Origin: an uncultured Pirellula sp. | GTDB lineage: Bacteria; Planctomycetota; Planctomycetia; Pirellulales; Pirellulaceae | NCBI GenBank assembly: GCA_903892355.1 | Contig: CAITIE010000091.1 | Span: forward strand, 1 to 64,000 | DNA: 64,000 bases | Reading direction: 5' to 3' | Part shown: one piece after another, positions 1-8,178 of the stretch | Position numbering within the stretch: the first letter of the stretch is position 1 | Layout: each line of letters opens with the position of its first letter | Program-made: the position numbers and the translations under genes | The notes under the pieces: generated by a model | The model's database searches: none | The model's input: the letters and a program-made list of their open reading frames with translations, nothing else | Told to the model about the DNA's origin: nothing

Positions 1-29
1 AAGCAGAGATGTGAAATCGGATGACATAT

Positions 30-1691
30 TCAAAATGGAATCTCCTCGTCTGTAAACTCATTGGAAAAATGTTGGTCGCACGGTTCGGGCATCGGCCCGA
101 TCTCGTAGTCAACGATCCGGTCGTACTCTTCCCCAGAGACACTTCGAACGACGATCGCAAGGGTTTGCGCAACGGCACCCCCTTCGATCCGCGCGAGTGC
201 CTCGTCGGTAGTTGCAGGAACCGGATCGGGGGATCGCTGTTTCCACCAAGCCACCGCACGCTGCCGTGCGTAGCCTGAGTGTTCAAAGCAAACCCACTCG
301 GATTTTTGGTTGCGCCAGCCGATCATGTAATCGACTCGCATCGATCGCGGTGCATCGTCGCTGGCCCCACGTTTGAGATGGCTGTAGTAATGTGTGTCGG
401 TGACTTCGTAGCGCGTGTTGGTGATTTGGCCAGATAGGATCGGTGCTTGGGTCGCTTGGGCTTCGTGGTTCTGCTTTTCAGGTGGGGGGAATTCGAATCC
501 GCATTCCGGACAATTCGCGTACCCCATCGCGATGAGTGCATTGCAATGGGGACATTTCTTCGCCGGTGCATCTCCGGTTCCCTGATTGCCTCCAGGTTTG
601 AGCCGCAGGGCATCGACCGGGCCGTGTCTTAAAACATTGCCACCAAAGTCGAGGACTAAACAGTTCTGTTTGCTGGGGTGAAGTCTGAAACCTCTCCCCA
701 CAGCCTGATAGAAAAGTCCTGGTGATGAAGTCGGCCGTACCATAGCCACGCAATCGATGTTGGGTGCATCGAAGCCGGTGGTCAGCACGTTGACGTTGCA
801 TAGGTACTTGAGATCGCCGCGCCGGAATTGCTTCAGTAATATGTCGCGAATCTTTGGCGGGGTTTCGCCAGTGACGAAACCGCAATCAATCCCATACTTT
901 TCATCGAGCGTTTCGACGATGTGATTGCCATGCCGAACGCCGCTCGAAAAAATCAGCACGGCGTTGCGGTCGGCTGTTTGCTCCACGATTTCACGGCAAA
1001 CGGACTCGACCAGCGACTCGCTATCCATGAGGGCTTCGACCTCGTCGGCGACGAATTCGCCGCCGCGGATGTGCAGCGAACCGAAGTCGATTTGATCTTT
1101 ACCAGACTTGGAAACCAGCGGGCACAGAAAGCCGTCGCGAATCAATTCTTTGATCCCGACCTCGTAACAGATCGTGTTGAGGATATTCTCCGGTGCACAG
1201 ATCGGTCCGTCCTTGAGTCGAAACGGGGTGGCCGTAAAGCCGATGATCCGCACGCGAGGATTCACCATCTTGGATTCGGCGAGGAATTGTTGGTACATCC
1301 CCTCACCATCAGGACTGATTAGGTGCGCCTCATCAACAATGATCAGATCGAATCGATCGAGCTCGCAGGCACGCTTATACACCGATTGGATACCAGCGAT
1401 GATGACCGGATTGTCCGTGTCACGTCGCTTGAGTCCTGCGGAGTAAATGCCATAGTCAACCTCTGGGCAGACCGCGGTTAGCTTGTCGGCAGTCTGCTGC
1501 AGGAGTTCTTTGACATGGGCCAAAACCAGGACTCGACCTTGCCAGAGCGTCACCGCATCCTTGCAGATTGTGGCCATACAAGGGGTCTTGCCCCCCGCTG
1601 TGGGAATGACCACGCAAGGATTGTCATCACGATCGCGCAGATGGTTGTAGACCGCGTTGACGGCCGCTTGTTGGTAGGGACGTAGTTGCAT
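30..1691 (-). CDS. DEAD/DEAH-box superfamily 2 helicase with C-terminal zinc ribbon (mobile element)
   Basis: ATP-dependent DNA helicase of the SSL2/RecG-like SF2 group, typical of phage and integrative-element replication modules. Visible motifs in order: Q-motif-like start MQLRPYQQAA, Walker A PTAGGKT (about residues 30-36), DEAH box in IIVDEAH, motif III in GFTATPFR, and motif VI in QAVGRGFRLHPSK. A four-Cys zinc ribbon (CPHC...CPEC) follows near residue 390. The start at 1691 is chosen because TGAGGA lies 8 nt upstream and this ATG clears the upstream zinc-ribbon gene (stop at 1696); an in-frame ATG at 1739 would overlap it. It is the last gene of the leftward recombination operon. The specific substrate is unknown. 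Confidence 0.85.
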   Translation of the reverse strand: MQLRPYQQAAVNAVYNHLRDRDDNPCVVIPTAGGKTPCMATICKDAVTLWQGRVLVLAHVKELLQQTADKLTAVCPEVDYGIYSAGLKRRDTDNPVIIAGIQSVYKRACELDRFDLIIVDEAHLISPDGEGMYQQFLAESKMVNPRVRIIGFTATPFRLKDGPICAPENILNTICYEVGIKELIRDGFLCPLVSKSGKDQIDFGSLHIRGGEFVADEVEALMDSESLVESVCREIVEQTADRNAVLIFSSGVRHGNHIVETLDEKYGIDCGFVTGETPPKIRDILLKQFRRGDLKYLCNVNVLTTGFDAPNIDCVAMVRPTSSPGLFYQAVGRGFRLHPSKQNCLVLDFGGNVLRHGPVDALRLKPGGNQGTGDAPAKKCPHCNALIAMGYANCPECGFEFPPPEKQNHEAQATQAPILSGQITNTRYEVTDTHYYSHLKRGASDDAPRSMRVDYMIGWRNQKSEWVCFEHSGYARQRAVAWWKQRSPDPVPATTDEALARIEGGAVAQTLAIVVRSVSGEEYDRIVDYEIGPMPEPCDQHFSNEFTDEEIPF

Positions 1692-1695
1692 CGAA

Positions 1696-1980
1696 TTAAT
1701 CCTCATCAGACTCGTCGTAACAAGCAGGGGTTCGCTCATCGTCGAACACCCGATCTATCCATTCAAAGCCATCGTTCATCATGCCGAAACCTTCTCCAAG
1801 TCGAGACGACAGGCTCCGATAGGATTCACGAACCCCATCGCATTCAGGATCGACAGTCGGTTGATTGACTAGACGTTTGCGTGGCACCATCAGACCGCCA
1901 CATTTAGGGCACTCTTTGATTCGTCTAGTAACAATTACTCCGCAATCACTACAAACTTTGCGTCTAAGGTTTTTCACCAT
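1696..1980 (-). CDS. Small zinc-ribbon protein
   Basis: A 94-residue basic protein starting MVKNLRRK. It has two CxxC knuckles (CSDCG and CPKCGG) within the first 35 residues, forming one zinc ribbon, then a polar tail. The start at 1980 has GGAAGAG upstream and lies 2 bp after the rusA-like stop; an upstream in-frame ATG at 1998 would overlap that gene. Such small zinc ribbons occur in phage recombination operons, probably as nucleic-acid-binding accessories. No specific function can be assigned. Confidence 0.6.
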   Translation of the reverse strand: MVKNLRRKVCSDCGVIVTRRIKECPKCGGLMVPRKRLVNQPTVDPECDGVRESYRSLSSRLGEGFGMMNDGFEWIDRVFDDERTPACYDESDED

Positions 1981-1982
1981 GA

Positions 1983-2351
1983 TCACTCTTCCATACATTT
2001 CGAGATGCGTACAAAAACCATGCCTCCAGGGATCGGTTCGCGTTTCCAGGTGTCTAGGTGGATGATTTGGCTGTCGTCGTGATAGGCACCACCTTGCCCA
2101 AGTGCATCGAGCAAAGCTTTTTGAGTGTTATCCACGTCTCGGCGACGACGGTCGGGTGGATACAGTTCAATGAAGACTTCTAAGTCACCATCGATGGGGC
2201 GAACGCCGCGCGCCGCGAGGATCGACACAACCTGTTGACGGAAGAGTCGACCCCCGCGGCTGATGAGCGTCCGTGCTCCCACCCGCCGCCAGTAATGATT
2301 CACTGACGGCGGGTACGGCAGTTCAAGTTCGATCACGAGGGACGTCTCCAT
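1983..2351 (-). CDS. RusA-like Holliday junction resolvase
   Basis: A 122-residue protein with the RusA signature: LPYPPSVNHYWRR at the N-terminus, the metal-binding block RRRDVDNTQKALLDAL and GAYHDDSQI. These acidic residues are the catalytic Asp cluster in the family, and the length matches RusA (about 120). The family cleaves Holliday junctions made during phage-type recombination. The gene overlaps the end of the DUF669 gene by 19 bp, so the two are probably translationally coupled. I recognise the family confidently; activity is inferred. Confidence 0.85.
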   Translation of the reverse strand: METSLVIELELPYPPSVNHYWRRVGARTLISRGGRLFRQQVVSILAARGVRPIDGDLEVFIELYPPDRRRRDVDNTQKALLDALGQGGAYHDDSQIIHLDTWKREPIPGGMVFVRISKCMEE

Positions 2352-2791
2352 GGTGGAGTCGTATGGCTCGCTTGCTGAGGCTGAGCCGTAGCTGTCGCAG
2401 GTTTCGCGTAACCCTTGATCTCGTTGGTGATGTCCCCCGAATCCTCGCGCCTACGGCACTTGACGTTGATCACCAACGGCAAGTTATGCAGCTCGACCGA
2501 ATCGCCCGGGGTGAGCACCCCAACGGCTCGGCAGATGGCCGAGAGTTCCGCTTGCGCGATCTGCACCGCAGTCGCATTCGCGTTGTGAAGGTTCAGTCGG
2601 GACCAAAGGAATCGACCTTTGTATTCCCCCTCGAGGATCTGGAACGTGAGCTGCAAATAGCTCCCCGATCCGGACTTCGTCGGCTTGAGTTCCGACTCGG
2701 TGATGATCGCCAGGTACTTGCCGGCTGGGATCGGTTCGAAATCCGACGACGGTTCGACTTGATTCGCATTGAAGTTGTTGAGATTAGCCAA
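2333..2791 (-). CDS. DUF669 family protein (phage ssDNA-binding-like)
   Basis: A 152-residue protein containing the DUF669 pattern: DFEPIPAGKY, then YLQLTFQILEGEYKGRFLW. DUF669 proteins accompany AAA_24 ATPases and exonucleases in phage recombination modules and are thought to act as single-strand binding partners. I take a TTG start at 2791 because AAGGAG sits 9 nt upstream. It overlaps the TAA of the preceding ATPase gene by 8 bp, a coupled arrangement. A longer reading frame from 2869 exists, but its N-terminus is encoded inside the ATPase gene and looks unnatural. Confidence 0.75.
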   Translation of the reverse strand: MANLNNFNANQVEPSSDFEPIPAGKYLAIITESELKPTKSGSGSYLQLTFQILEGEYKGRFLWSRLNLHNANATAVQIAQAELSAICRAVGVLTPGDSVELHNLPLVINVKCRRREDSGDITNEIKGYAKPATATAQPQQASHTTPPWRRPS

Positions 2792-3596
2792 GGTTCGATA
2801 CTCCTTCTGGAACAGAAACGGGGTTGGACAGTTCGTTGGATGAGCCGAGGATGCCGCCAACAATCGCATCCCAAGCCAATGGGATTTCAGGTTTGAGTCG
2901 GTACCGGTTCTTGGCCACGCACGATGGACCGCCGATGGTTTTCAAGATGCGTTCGCCACCGGCAGCCCCCACGGGTGCTGCGATCGCTCTCTGGCGACCA
3001 AAGCCACTCTCTTCGGTGCGGGTGGTGAATCGCTTGGTGGCAAACAGCACCGCATCGCACCATTCGGTAATGATGGCGCTGGCATGCTTGTGCAGACGAG
3101 GCGAGTAGCGATCGTAGGCCGGCGCTTCGGGATCCTCGAATTTCTCGACTTTCGCGTGAGCGATCAGAAAGATCATCATGCCGCGATCGCGATGGAGGTT
3201 GCCAAGCTTGTCGATGAGCTTGCGCCAGTAATCCAAAGCGAGGGTGTAACCTTTGCCGTAGCCACCTCCGACCTTTTCGATCGTCGTGGCCGATTCACGT
3301 CGGCAGATGGCATCCCAGATCAATCGCTCGAGCCAATCGAGGGAATCGATCGCGACGGTTTGGTAATCGTGCTGCTGGGTCTCTAACTCCGTCAGGGCCG
3401 CGACGACATCTTCGAGGGATTTGGCCAGTGGGAAGCGATCGCAATCGATCTCTCCCAAGCCATCTTCGGTTTGGATGAAGATTGGTTTGGGGGTGGTGGC
3501 CGCGAGGCTACTCTTGCCAACCCCTTCGGTACCGTAGACCAAGATCCGTGGTGGCAGATGGGCTTTCCCACGCTGCACTTGCTGTAACAAACTCAT
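2784..3596 (-). CDS. AAA_24-type ATP-binding protein (RecA-like, phage recombination)
   Basis: A 270-residue RecA-fold ATPase. Walker A is GTEGVGKSS (about residues 21-29) and Walker B-like strands include TVAIDSLDWLE and MMIFLIAHAK. Family members in phages (AAA_24, related to Sak4) work with single-strand annealing or RecE-type nucleases. Start 3596 (MSLLQQVQRG) fits the domain; the frame stays open upstream to 3875, but that segment is basic, low-quality sequence covering a stem-loop region. It is the second gene of the leftward operon after the nuclease. Confidence 0.8.
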   Translation of the reverse strand: MSLLQQVQRGKAHLPPRILVYGTEGVGKSSLAATTPKPIFIQTEDGLGEIDCDRFPLAKSLEDVVAALTELETQQHDYQTVAIDSLDWLERLIWDAICRRESATTIEKVGGGYGKGYTLALDYWRKLIDKLGNLHRDRGMMIFLIAHAKVEKFEDPEAPAYDRYSPRLHKHASAIITEWCDAVLFATKRFTTRTEESGFGRQRAIAAPVGAAGGERILKTIGGPSCVAKNRYRLKPEIPLAWDAIVGGILGSSNELSNPVSVPEGVSNLG

Positions 3597-3643
3597 GTGC
3601 TTTTTCCTTACAAGAACGAACAAAAAAACTGGGTAAAACAAAG

Positions 3644-3733
3644 GCAGTAAGCAGGTGGGCACAGGGAGTCCCGACGCTCTCTCCGTTTGCCATTCGTGGC
3701 CGGGAGCGTCACGCCATCCCACCTGCCTACTGC
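3644..3733. other. Long imperfect stem-loop between nuclease and ATPase genes
   Basis: The arms GCAGTAAGCAGGTGGG (3644-3659) and CCCACCTGCCTACTGC (3718-3733) pair at 15 of 16 positions. An inner pair GACGCTC (3673-3679) / GAGCGTC (3704-3710) extends the structure, so about 90 nt can fold into one element in the 143-bp gap between the RecE-like and AAA_24 genes. It could be an mRNA processing or attenuation structure, or a small inverted-repeat insertion. There is no coding sequence. Confidence 0.5.
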
Positions 3734-3739
3734 GCTGGA

Positions 3740-4546
3740 TCAGAGAAAATCGAAGACGCGAGTCTCTTCGTAGCCCGTGGGCCAGGAATCGTTCGCAGTG
3801 CACGCATGCAAGCGATCGATCGCCTGCTCGTTTTCCTTTTGGGCGAGGTTCAAAACCTCGCTCGAGAGTTGCCAAACGCCGCAGCGGTAGGGTTCTTTCT
3901 TCTCCACGGCGATCAGATGAACGGGAACATAGATCCCCAAGGCTTTCTTAAGCACGGCTCGGTAGAACGCCAATTGATGGGCGTACCCGTAGCGCCGCGA
4001 GTCGGCTTCGAACCAGGTCAAGTCATCGCAGGTTTTCAGGTCCACGATGCTCGGGGACGGATCCAACCAATCGATACGGATCTGGCAAGGGAATCCGCAG
4101 TACTCGGCCCGCACGACCGCTTCGGCGATTCCGTATTGCAGCAAATCAACCGCCGCCTCGTGCATCGCGACCGATTCGTTCATGCGCTCGATCGTTTCGA
4201 ACTGCGAATCGGACAGCACGGGTTTGCCGATCGTCTCGGCCCACTCAGCCCACGGCTTGGTAGCTGGCCCGAATGGCAGGCCTGTTTTCTTATTGATGGG
4301 ACCGCCGACAGCGAAGTCTTCGCGGAATCGCTCGAGGCCTTCGAGGATCAGGACATGGGCAGCGCGTCCGACCAAATAGGCCGGCGATTCTTCTTGGGTG
4401 CGTGGTTGGTACTTCTTGCGATAGTAGAGCTGAGGGCATTTTCGAAAGTCGGCCAACTGATGGCTCGATAGATAGTGCTTCGCTTTCGCGTGGTACTCGT
4501 CGGCTGACTCGTGGATCAGAAACGACATGGATGGGGACTGATGCAT
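3740..4546 (-). CDS. RecE/exonuclease VIII-like PD-(D/E)XK nuclease (DUF3799-type)
   Basis: A 268-residue protein with the YqaJ/RecE-like layout. It begins with a helical start (SSHQLADFRKCPQLYYRKK), then GRAAHVLILEG and the nuclease core CQIRIDWL...SIVDLKT, where the Asp and the D-x-K pair are the metal and catalytic residues. It ends with a helical YGYAHQLAFYRAVL segment like the QxxxY motif. The family resects double-strand ends 5' to 3' for annealing-based recombination. It heads the leftward operon, just beside the iteron-containing divergent promoter region. ATG 4528 is an alternative start. Confidence 0.8.
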   Translation of the reverse strand: MHQSPSMSFLIHESADEYHAKAKHYLSSHQLADFRKCPQLYYRKKYQPRTQEESPAYLVGRAAHVLILEGLERFREDFAVGGPINKKTGLPFGPATKPWAEWAETIGKPVLSDSQFETIERMNESVAMHEAAVDLLQYGIAEAVVRAEYCGFPCQIRIDWLDPSPSIVDLKTCDDLTWFEADSRRYGYAHQLAFYRAVLKKALGIYVPVHLIAVEKKEPYRCGVWQLSSEVLNLAQKENEQAIDRLHACTANDSWPTGYEETRVFDFL

Positions 4547-4652
4547 GGCAAACTCCTGCGTTGTTAAACGTGGAAGCGTTGTGCCTCCATATAATTATTT
4601 GCCGCTCGACCCTCTACTTCGCGCGCTTCGATCAAAAGTCAGGTGAGTGCGC

Positions 4653-4850
4653 TGACCCTGTAATGTGTGGGAAGTGGGGTCATATATGTAGTCATGACCC
4701 TGTAATTTGCTCCCACGTGGGGTCATATGTGACTGGCGTGACCCTGTAATGTGTCCCACGTGGGGTCATATGTGACCGGCGTGACCCTGTAATGTGTCCC
4801 ATATGACTTTTGAGACTACATGTATGACCCTAGATACATGACCCTGTATT
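4653..4850. repeat. ~43-bp iterons with TGACCC / GGGTCA inverted elements
   Basis: TGACCCTGTAAT-like units begin at 4653, 4695, 4739 and 4782, with degenerate ones at 4825 and 4839; successive spacings are 42, 44, 43, 43 and 14 bp. GGGGTCATAT in the opposite sense recurs near 4676, 4719 and 4763. The best units contain the perfect palindrome CCCACGTGGG and a GGTCA-N4-TGACC inverted repeat. The block fills the gap between the leftward nuclease operon and the rightward sigma-like gene, so it is a candidate operator array or element replication origin. The rest of the 4547-4905 gap shows nothing else. Confidence 0.8.
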
Positions 4851-4905
4851 TCTCGAACAATTGCCTCGCGATCGAAACAACCACGCGAGCAATCGAGGAA
4901 TCGTC

Positions 4906-5424
4906 ATGTGTATCACAGTTAGCAAACAACCGACCGAAAAGACCATCTCCAAATGGATTTCCTCCCGTGCCAGACGCATGGGATTCAAAAGACACGACAT
5001 CGAAGACGTGCAGCAGCAGATTTTGCTGGTGCTCATGGACTTCGAATTCAACCCTGAGAAATCCAACGGTGCCTCTGGCCAAACCGCCATCACCGCAGTG
5101 ATCGACCGACAGCTTCGGCAGTATCGAAGAACCCGAAACCGTTACACCGACCACGTCACCGGCAGCGAAAACATGCCTCGGCATGTGGTGGACTCTTCGT
5201 ACGGAGTCGACCAAGCCACACACATCAGCATGTTGGCCGATCTAGCAAAGGCTCGCACTTTGCTCTCACCGATCGAACAGCAAATCAGCGATGCGCTCGC
5301 CGATGGCCAATCGATCAACGAGATCGCCAAGACCATGAAGATGAATTGGCACACCGTCAACAAGCATGTGGCATCGATTCGCGACTGCCTCGAATCTTTG
5401 GGGCTCGATCAGAGAGCCCACTAA
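4906..5424 (+). CDS. Sigma-70-like / HTH regulatory protein of the element
   Basis: A 172-residue protein. The N-terminal half has a sigma region 2-like helix set (ARRMGFKRHDIEDVQQQILLV) and a basic RQYRRTRNR stretch. The C-terminal half has a region 4 / LuxR-type helix-turn-helix (LSPIEQQISDALADGQSINEIAKTM...NTVNKH-like). I choose ATG 4906 with AGGA upstream over 4861. It reads away from the iteron block and is the first rightward gene before excisionase and integrase, so it probably controls element gene expression. Whether it is a true sigma factor is not certain. Confidence 0.65.
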   Translation: MCITVSKQPTEKTISKWISSRARRMGFKRHDIEDVQQQILLVLMDFEFNPEKSNGASGQTAITAVIDRQLRQYRRTRNRYTDHVTGSENMPRHVVDSSYGVDQATHISMLADLAKARTLLSPIEQQISDALADGQSINEIAKTMKMNWHTVNKHVASIRDCLESLGLDQRAH

Positions 5425-5574
5425 CAACCTGGGCAGCAAAGCTGAAAAAGCTTGGGAATTGCTGCCAAGAGCCGCTGGACTTTACCGGGTAAGTGAGCCT
5501 CCTGTGTGCATCGGACATTGGCGACTCACACCCTTTCGAAATCATTGAATGATGACCGCAAAGGATGGTGAGAA

Positions 5575-5796
5575 ATGAGTGTTTTCAAGGGGATCGAACC
5601 CATGGTAGTCGACGAAGAACAGGCCGCCCGAATGCTCGGCATTTCACGGCGCATGGTCTTCGAGTTTCGCACCAAAGGGGAACTCCAGCATGTGAAGTTC
5701 GGACGTTTGATTCGCTACCGCGTTTCAGACATCCAAGCGTTCCTGGAGCGAAAACTGATCGGGAACGACACTCTAGCCAATGGCCGCCGAGGGTGA
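5575..5796 (+). CDS. Excisionase-type helix-turn-helix protein
   Basis: A 73-residue MerR-like winged-helix protein (HTH_17/excisionase family): EEQAARMLGISRRMVFEFRTKGELQHVKFGRLIRYRVSDIQAFLE covers the complete domain. It lies 48 bp upstream of the integrase on the same strand with GGTGAG before its start, the usual Xis-Int pairing. The predicted role is directionality control of site-specific recombination or transcriptional regulation. Confidence 0.8.
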   Translation: MSVFKGIEPMVVDEEQAARMLGISRRMVFEFRTKGELQHVKFGRLIRYRVSDIQAFLERKLIGNDTLANGRRG

Positions 5797-5844
5797 CGCA
5801 AGTCACGGATATTTCATGCGACCAACTGACAGGAGATTTAAACG

Positions 5845-7044
5845 ATGGCTTCTATTTCGACCGACAAATCAGGCAACAGGCGGATCCTGTACTTCGATGA
5901 GAATCGCAAACGAAGGGTGCTCTATATCGGCAAAGTTTCCGAGCGAGATGCCGAAGGAGTGCAGCGACGCGTCGAAAGCATGCTGGCTGCCAGAATCCTT
6001 GGGAACGCGATCGATCGCGACGATGCACGTTGGCTCTCGGAATCGCCAACGATCCGCGAGAAGCTCGAACGGCTCGATTTGATTCCATCTGGGAAGCTCC
6101 AAATCGATCGCAGGTGCATGTCCATGGAAGAGTTCCTAGACGACTACATCGAGCGCCATGGGGCAAGCCGCAAACCAGCCACGGTTGCGGTTTGGAAGCA
6201 GGTGGTTGCGAACCTCAAAGAGTTCATGCCCGAGGGGATCAGGATCAACCAGATCACCGCAGGCCATGCGAAAGAGTTTCACGAGAAGCTCAAAGCTCGA
6301 GGGATGGCCACGACCACGATCCACAAACGGATCCAGTTTGCGCGGCAATTCATGCACGATGCGGTCGACTGGAAGATTATCGACGAGAACCCGTTCTGCA
6401 AAGTAAAAACGCAGAAGAGTTCGGTGAAGGTCAACGAGTTCGTACCTCGCGAAGTGGTCGACAAGCTGATGAAGAAGGCCAACCCCGTCTGGCAAGTGAT
6501 CCTGGGCCTGAGTCGCTACGGTGGGCTGCGCACACCCTCGGAAACGCTATCGCTTCGTTGGGACGACATCGATTGGGAGCTGAACCGGATGAGCATCCCG
6601 GAGCCAAAGGTCGAGCACCACGAAGGTCGTGGGATTCGGAGTTGCCCGATCTTCCCGGAGCTGCGTCCGATCCTCGACGAAGCCTTCGAGATCTTCGGCG
6701 ACAAGAGCGACTATGTGGTCGCGGCTCCCCAGTACCGAGCCGCAGCCAACACTGCGATGGGTTGGAAGAATGCCAACTTACGCTCCGAAATGACACGTTT
6801 ACTGCGTCGCGCCGGCGTCTCGGGTTGGACACGATTGTTTCATTCGATGCGGGCTAGTCGTCAAACCGAGCTCCAACGCGAGTTCCCTCTACATGTGGTT
6901 TGTTCCTGGCTTGGCAACTCACCTAGGATCGCACAGCAGAGTTACTTGCTGGTGACCGAGGATGATTTTTCTAGGGCGGCAGGGGCGAAGAAGGAAGGCA
7001 GGGGCGATGCGTGCCGCCCCCCAAATGGGCGATCCCAATGGTGA
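5845..7044 (+). CDS. Tyrosine recombinase (integrase), intact copy
   Basis: A 399-residue phage-integrase-family recombinase. An N-terminal arm/SAM-like DNA-binding domain (about residues 95-180, starting SMEEFLDDYIERHG) precedes the catalytic domain. The catalytic residues are visible: Arg229 in RYGGLRTPSE, His333/Arg336 in FHSMRASRQ, Trp in SWLGNSPRIAQQ and the nucleophile Tyr367 in QQSYLLV. AGGAG precedes the ATG. The C-terminal tail after about residue 375 (KKEGRGDACRPP) differs from the partial copy at 12789-13584, which shares the catalytic region closely. It probably integrates the element at tRNA-Ser. Confidence 0.92.
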   Translation: MASISTDKSGNRRILYFDENRKRRVLYIGKVSERDAEGVQRRVESMLAARILGNAIDRDDARWLSESPTIREKLERLDLIPSGKLQIDRRCMSMEEFLDDYIERHGASRKPATVAVWKQVVANLKEFMPEGIRINQITAGHAKEFHEKLKARGMATTTIHKRIQFARQFMHDAVDWKIIDENPFCKVKTQKSSVKVNEFVPREVVDKLMKKANPVWQVILGLSRYGGLRTPSETLSLRWDDIDWELNRMSIPEPKVEHHEGRGIRSCPIFPELRPILDEAFEIFGDKSDYVVAAPQYRAAANTAMGWKNANLRSEMTRLLRRAGVSGWTRLFHSMRASRQTELQREFPLHVVCSWLGNSPRIAQQSYLLVTEDDFSRAAGAKKEGRGDACRPPNGRSQW

Positions 7045-7137
7045 TGTGCACTCCGCCCCACCAATTCAGTTGAAAAAATAGTTAGCGTTCTGATGCGTGG
7101 GTGGCACTTAATTCTCTCCTCGCAGCTCGAATCCGTT

Positions 7138-8178
7138 CTAATATTCGAAACTAAAAGATTCGCCTCCAGCTCGTGAACCTAGCGAACGCCAGACCTCAAG
7201 GTCAATTGAGTCGGAGATTGGTTCAACATGACCGTCTCCAAAGAGAGTGTTGACACAACTTGAATGGTAGCTTCTGGCCGAAAACACTCCTACAGGTACG
7301 TTGGTCGCATCACCACAGTCCGCAACATTCGCATTCGGTCCGAGCACGTGATTGTAAAACGAATAAACTGCGGAATACCATTGGCGCGCATTCGTGCGAG
7401 ACCACGTTGGGAAGTTCAAAGGGATTGTAGCACATCGGTCTGAAAGTCTATTGGGGTTTCCCATATCGACAAGAAGCTCCGTTGTCGGCAATCTCGCTAC
7501 ATCGACAAACGGCTTACCGTTTGGCACATAAGTAGAATTTGAAGAAGTCCCGATTCGTCTCTCAGAAAAAAAAGCTGTGCAAAAAAGACCGTCAACAATC
7601 TCGGCAGGACGAACAGCAACATCTTCACGAAAGGGGCCACCCAATCTCGTTTTATCCCCAAGCAACAAACCGAGCTTTTGTTCATTCTGCATGGAACCAA
7701 GGACGCCAACACTCGCAACATAGGAATGGCCAAGGGGTGCGCGAGAGTCGGTTCCTTGTATTACAATTTTGCCGTTCACGTTCGGATCAGATGGACACTT
7801 CAAGATAGCGATTGACGCAGATTCAAAGAATTCTCGATTGTTCTCTTCTAAGGGCGAAACGCTCCAATCCACTGATCTTGCGACGGTTACTTCGTCCAGT
7901 TCGGCGAGAATCCGTGTGAAAACACTATATGAACTTCCCAAACCGTCGCGTCCGATTTTTGAAGATACACCAATTGGGAACGTACGACTTACCGACTGAA
8001 AACTCTGCAATGCCGTACCAATTTGACGAATGTTTGACTGGCAATACAGTCTACGAGCTGCCTCGCGGGCGGCTTGAACGGCTGGCAAGGTCACGGACAG
8101 CAAAACACCGATAATTGCGAAGACAACTAGTAATTCGGTCAAAGTAAACGCCCGTCTTTGAGCCATGCGGATTTTCAT
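7138..8178 (-). CDS. DUF1559 prepilin-like protein of the four-gene operon
   Basis: A type IV pilin-like N-terminus (RRAFTLTELLVVFAIIGVLL) is followed by the DUF1559 body with NIRQIGTALQSFQ and the C-terminal H-X9-DG-type block SCVNTLFGDGHVEPI. Planctomycetes encode many such secreted pseudopilins of unknown function. Its first ATG (8178) overlaps the stop of the C39-DUF1573 gene. However, AAGGAG abuts that ATG directly, so initiation at the second Met (8166), 12 nt downstream of AAGGAG, is also plausible. Last gene of the operon; likely cargo of the integrative element. Confidence 0.8.
   Translation of the reverse strand: MKIRMAQRRAFTLTELLVVFAIIGVLLSVTLPAVQAAREAARRLYCQSNIRQIGTALQSFQSVSRTFPIGVSSKIGRDGLGSSYSVFTRILAELDEVTVARSVDWSVSPLEENNREFFESASIAILKCPSDPNVNGKIVIQGTDSRAPLGHSYVASVGVLGSMQNEQKLGLLLGDKTRLGGPFREDVAVRPAEIVDGLFCTAFFSERRIGTSSNSTYVPNGKPFVDVARLPTTELLVDMGNPNRLSDRCATIPLNFPTWSRTNARQWYSAVYSFYNHVLGPNANVADCGDATNVPVGVFSARSYHSSCVNTLFGDGHVEPISDSIDLEVWRSLGSRAGGESFSFEY

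Noticed and set aside
4653-4850. CRISPR array
   Set aside because: Repeat units are contiguous with near-identical content; there are no variable spacers and no cas genes nearby.
4816-5363. Minus-strand frames opposite the sigma-like gene
   Set aside because: They lie antisense to a gene with a clear helix-turn-helix domain and have no recognisable content.
7045-7137. Attachment site immediately after the intact integrase
   Set aside because: No tRNA-Ser-like or other tRNA-end sequence is visible in this gap; the att-like sequence is instead at 11950-11969.
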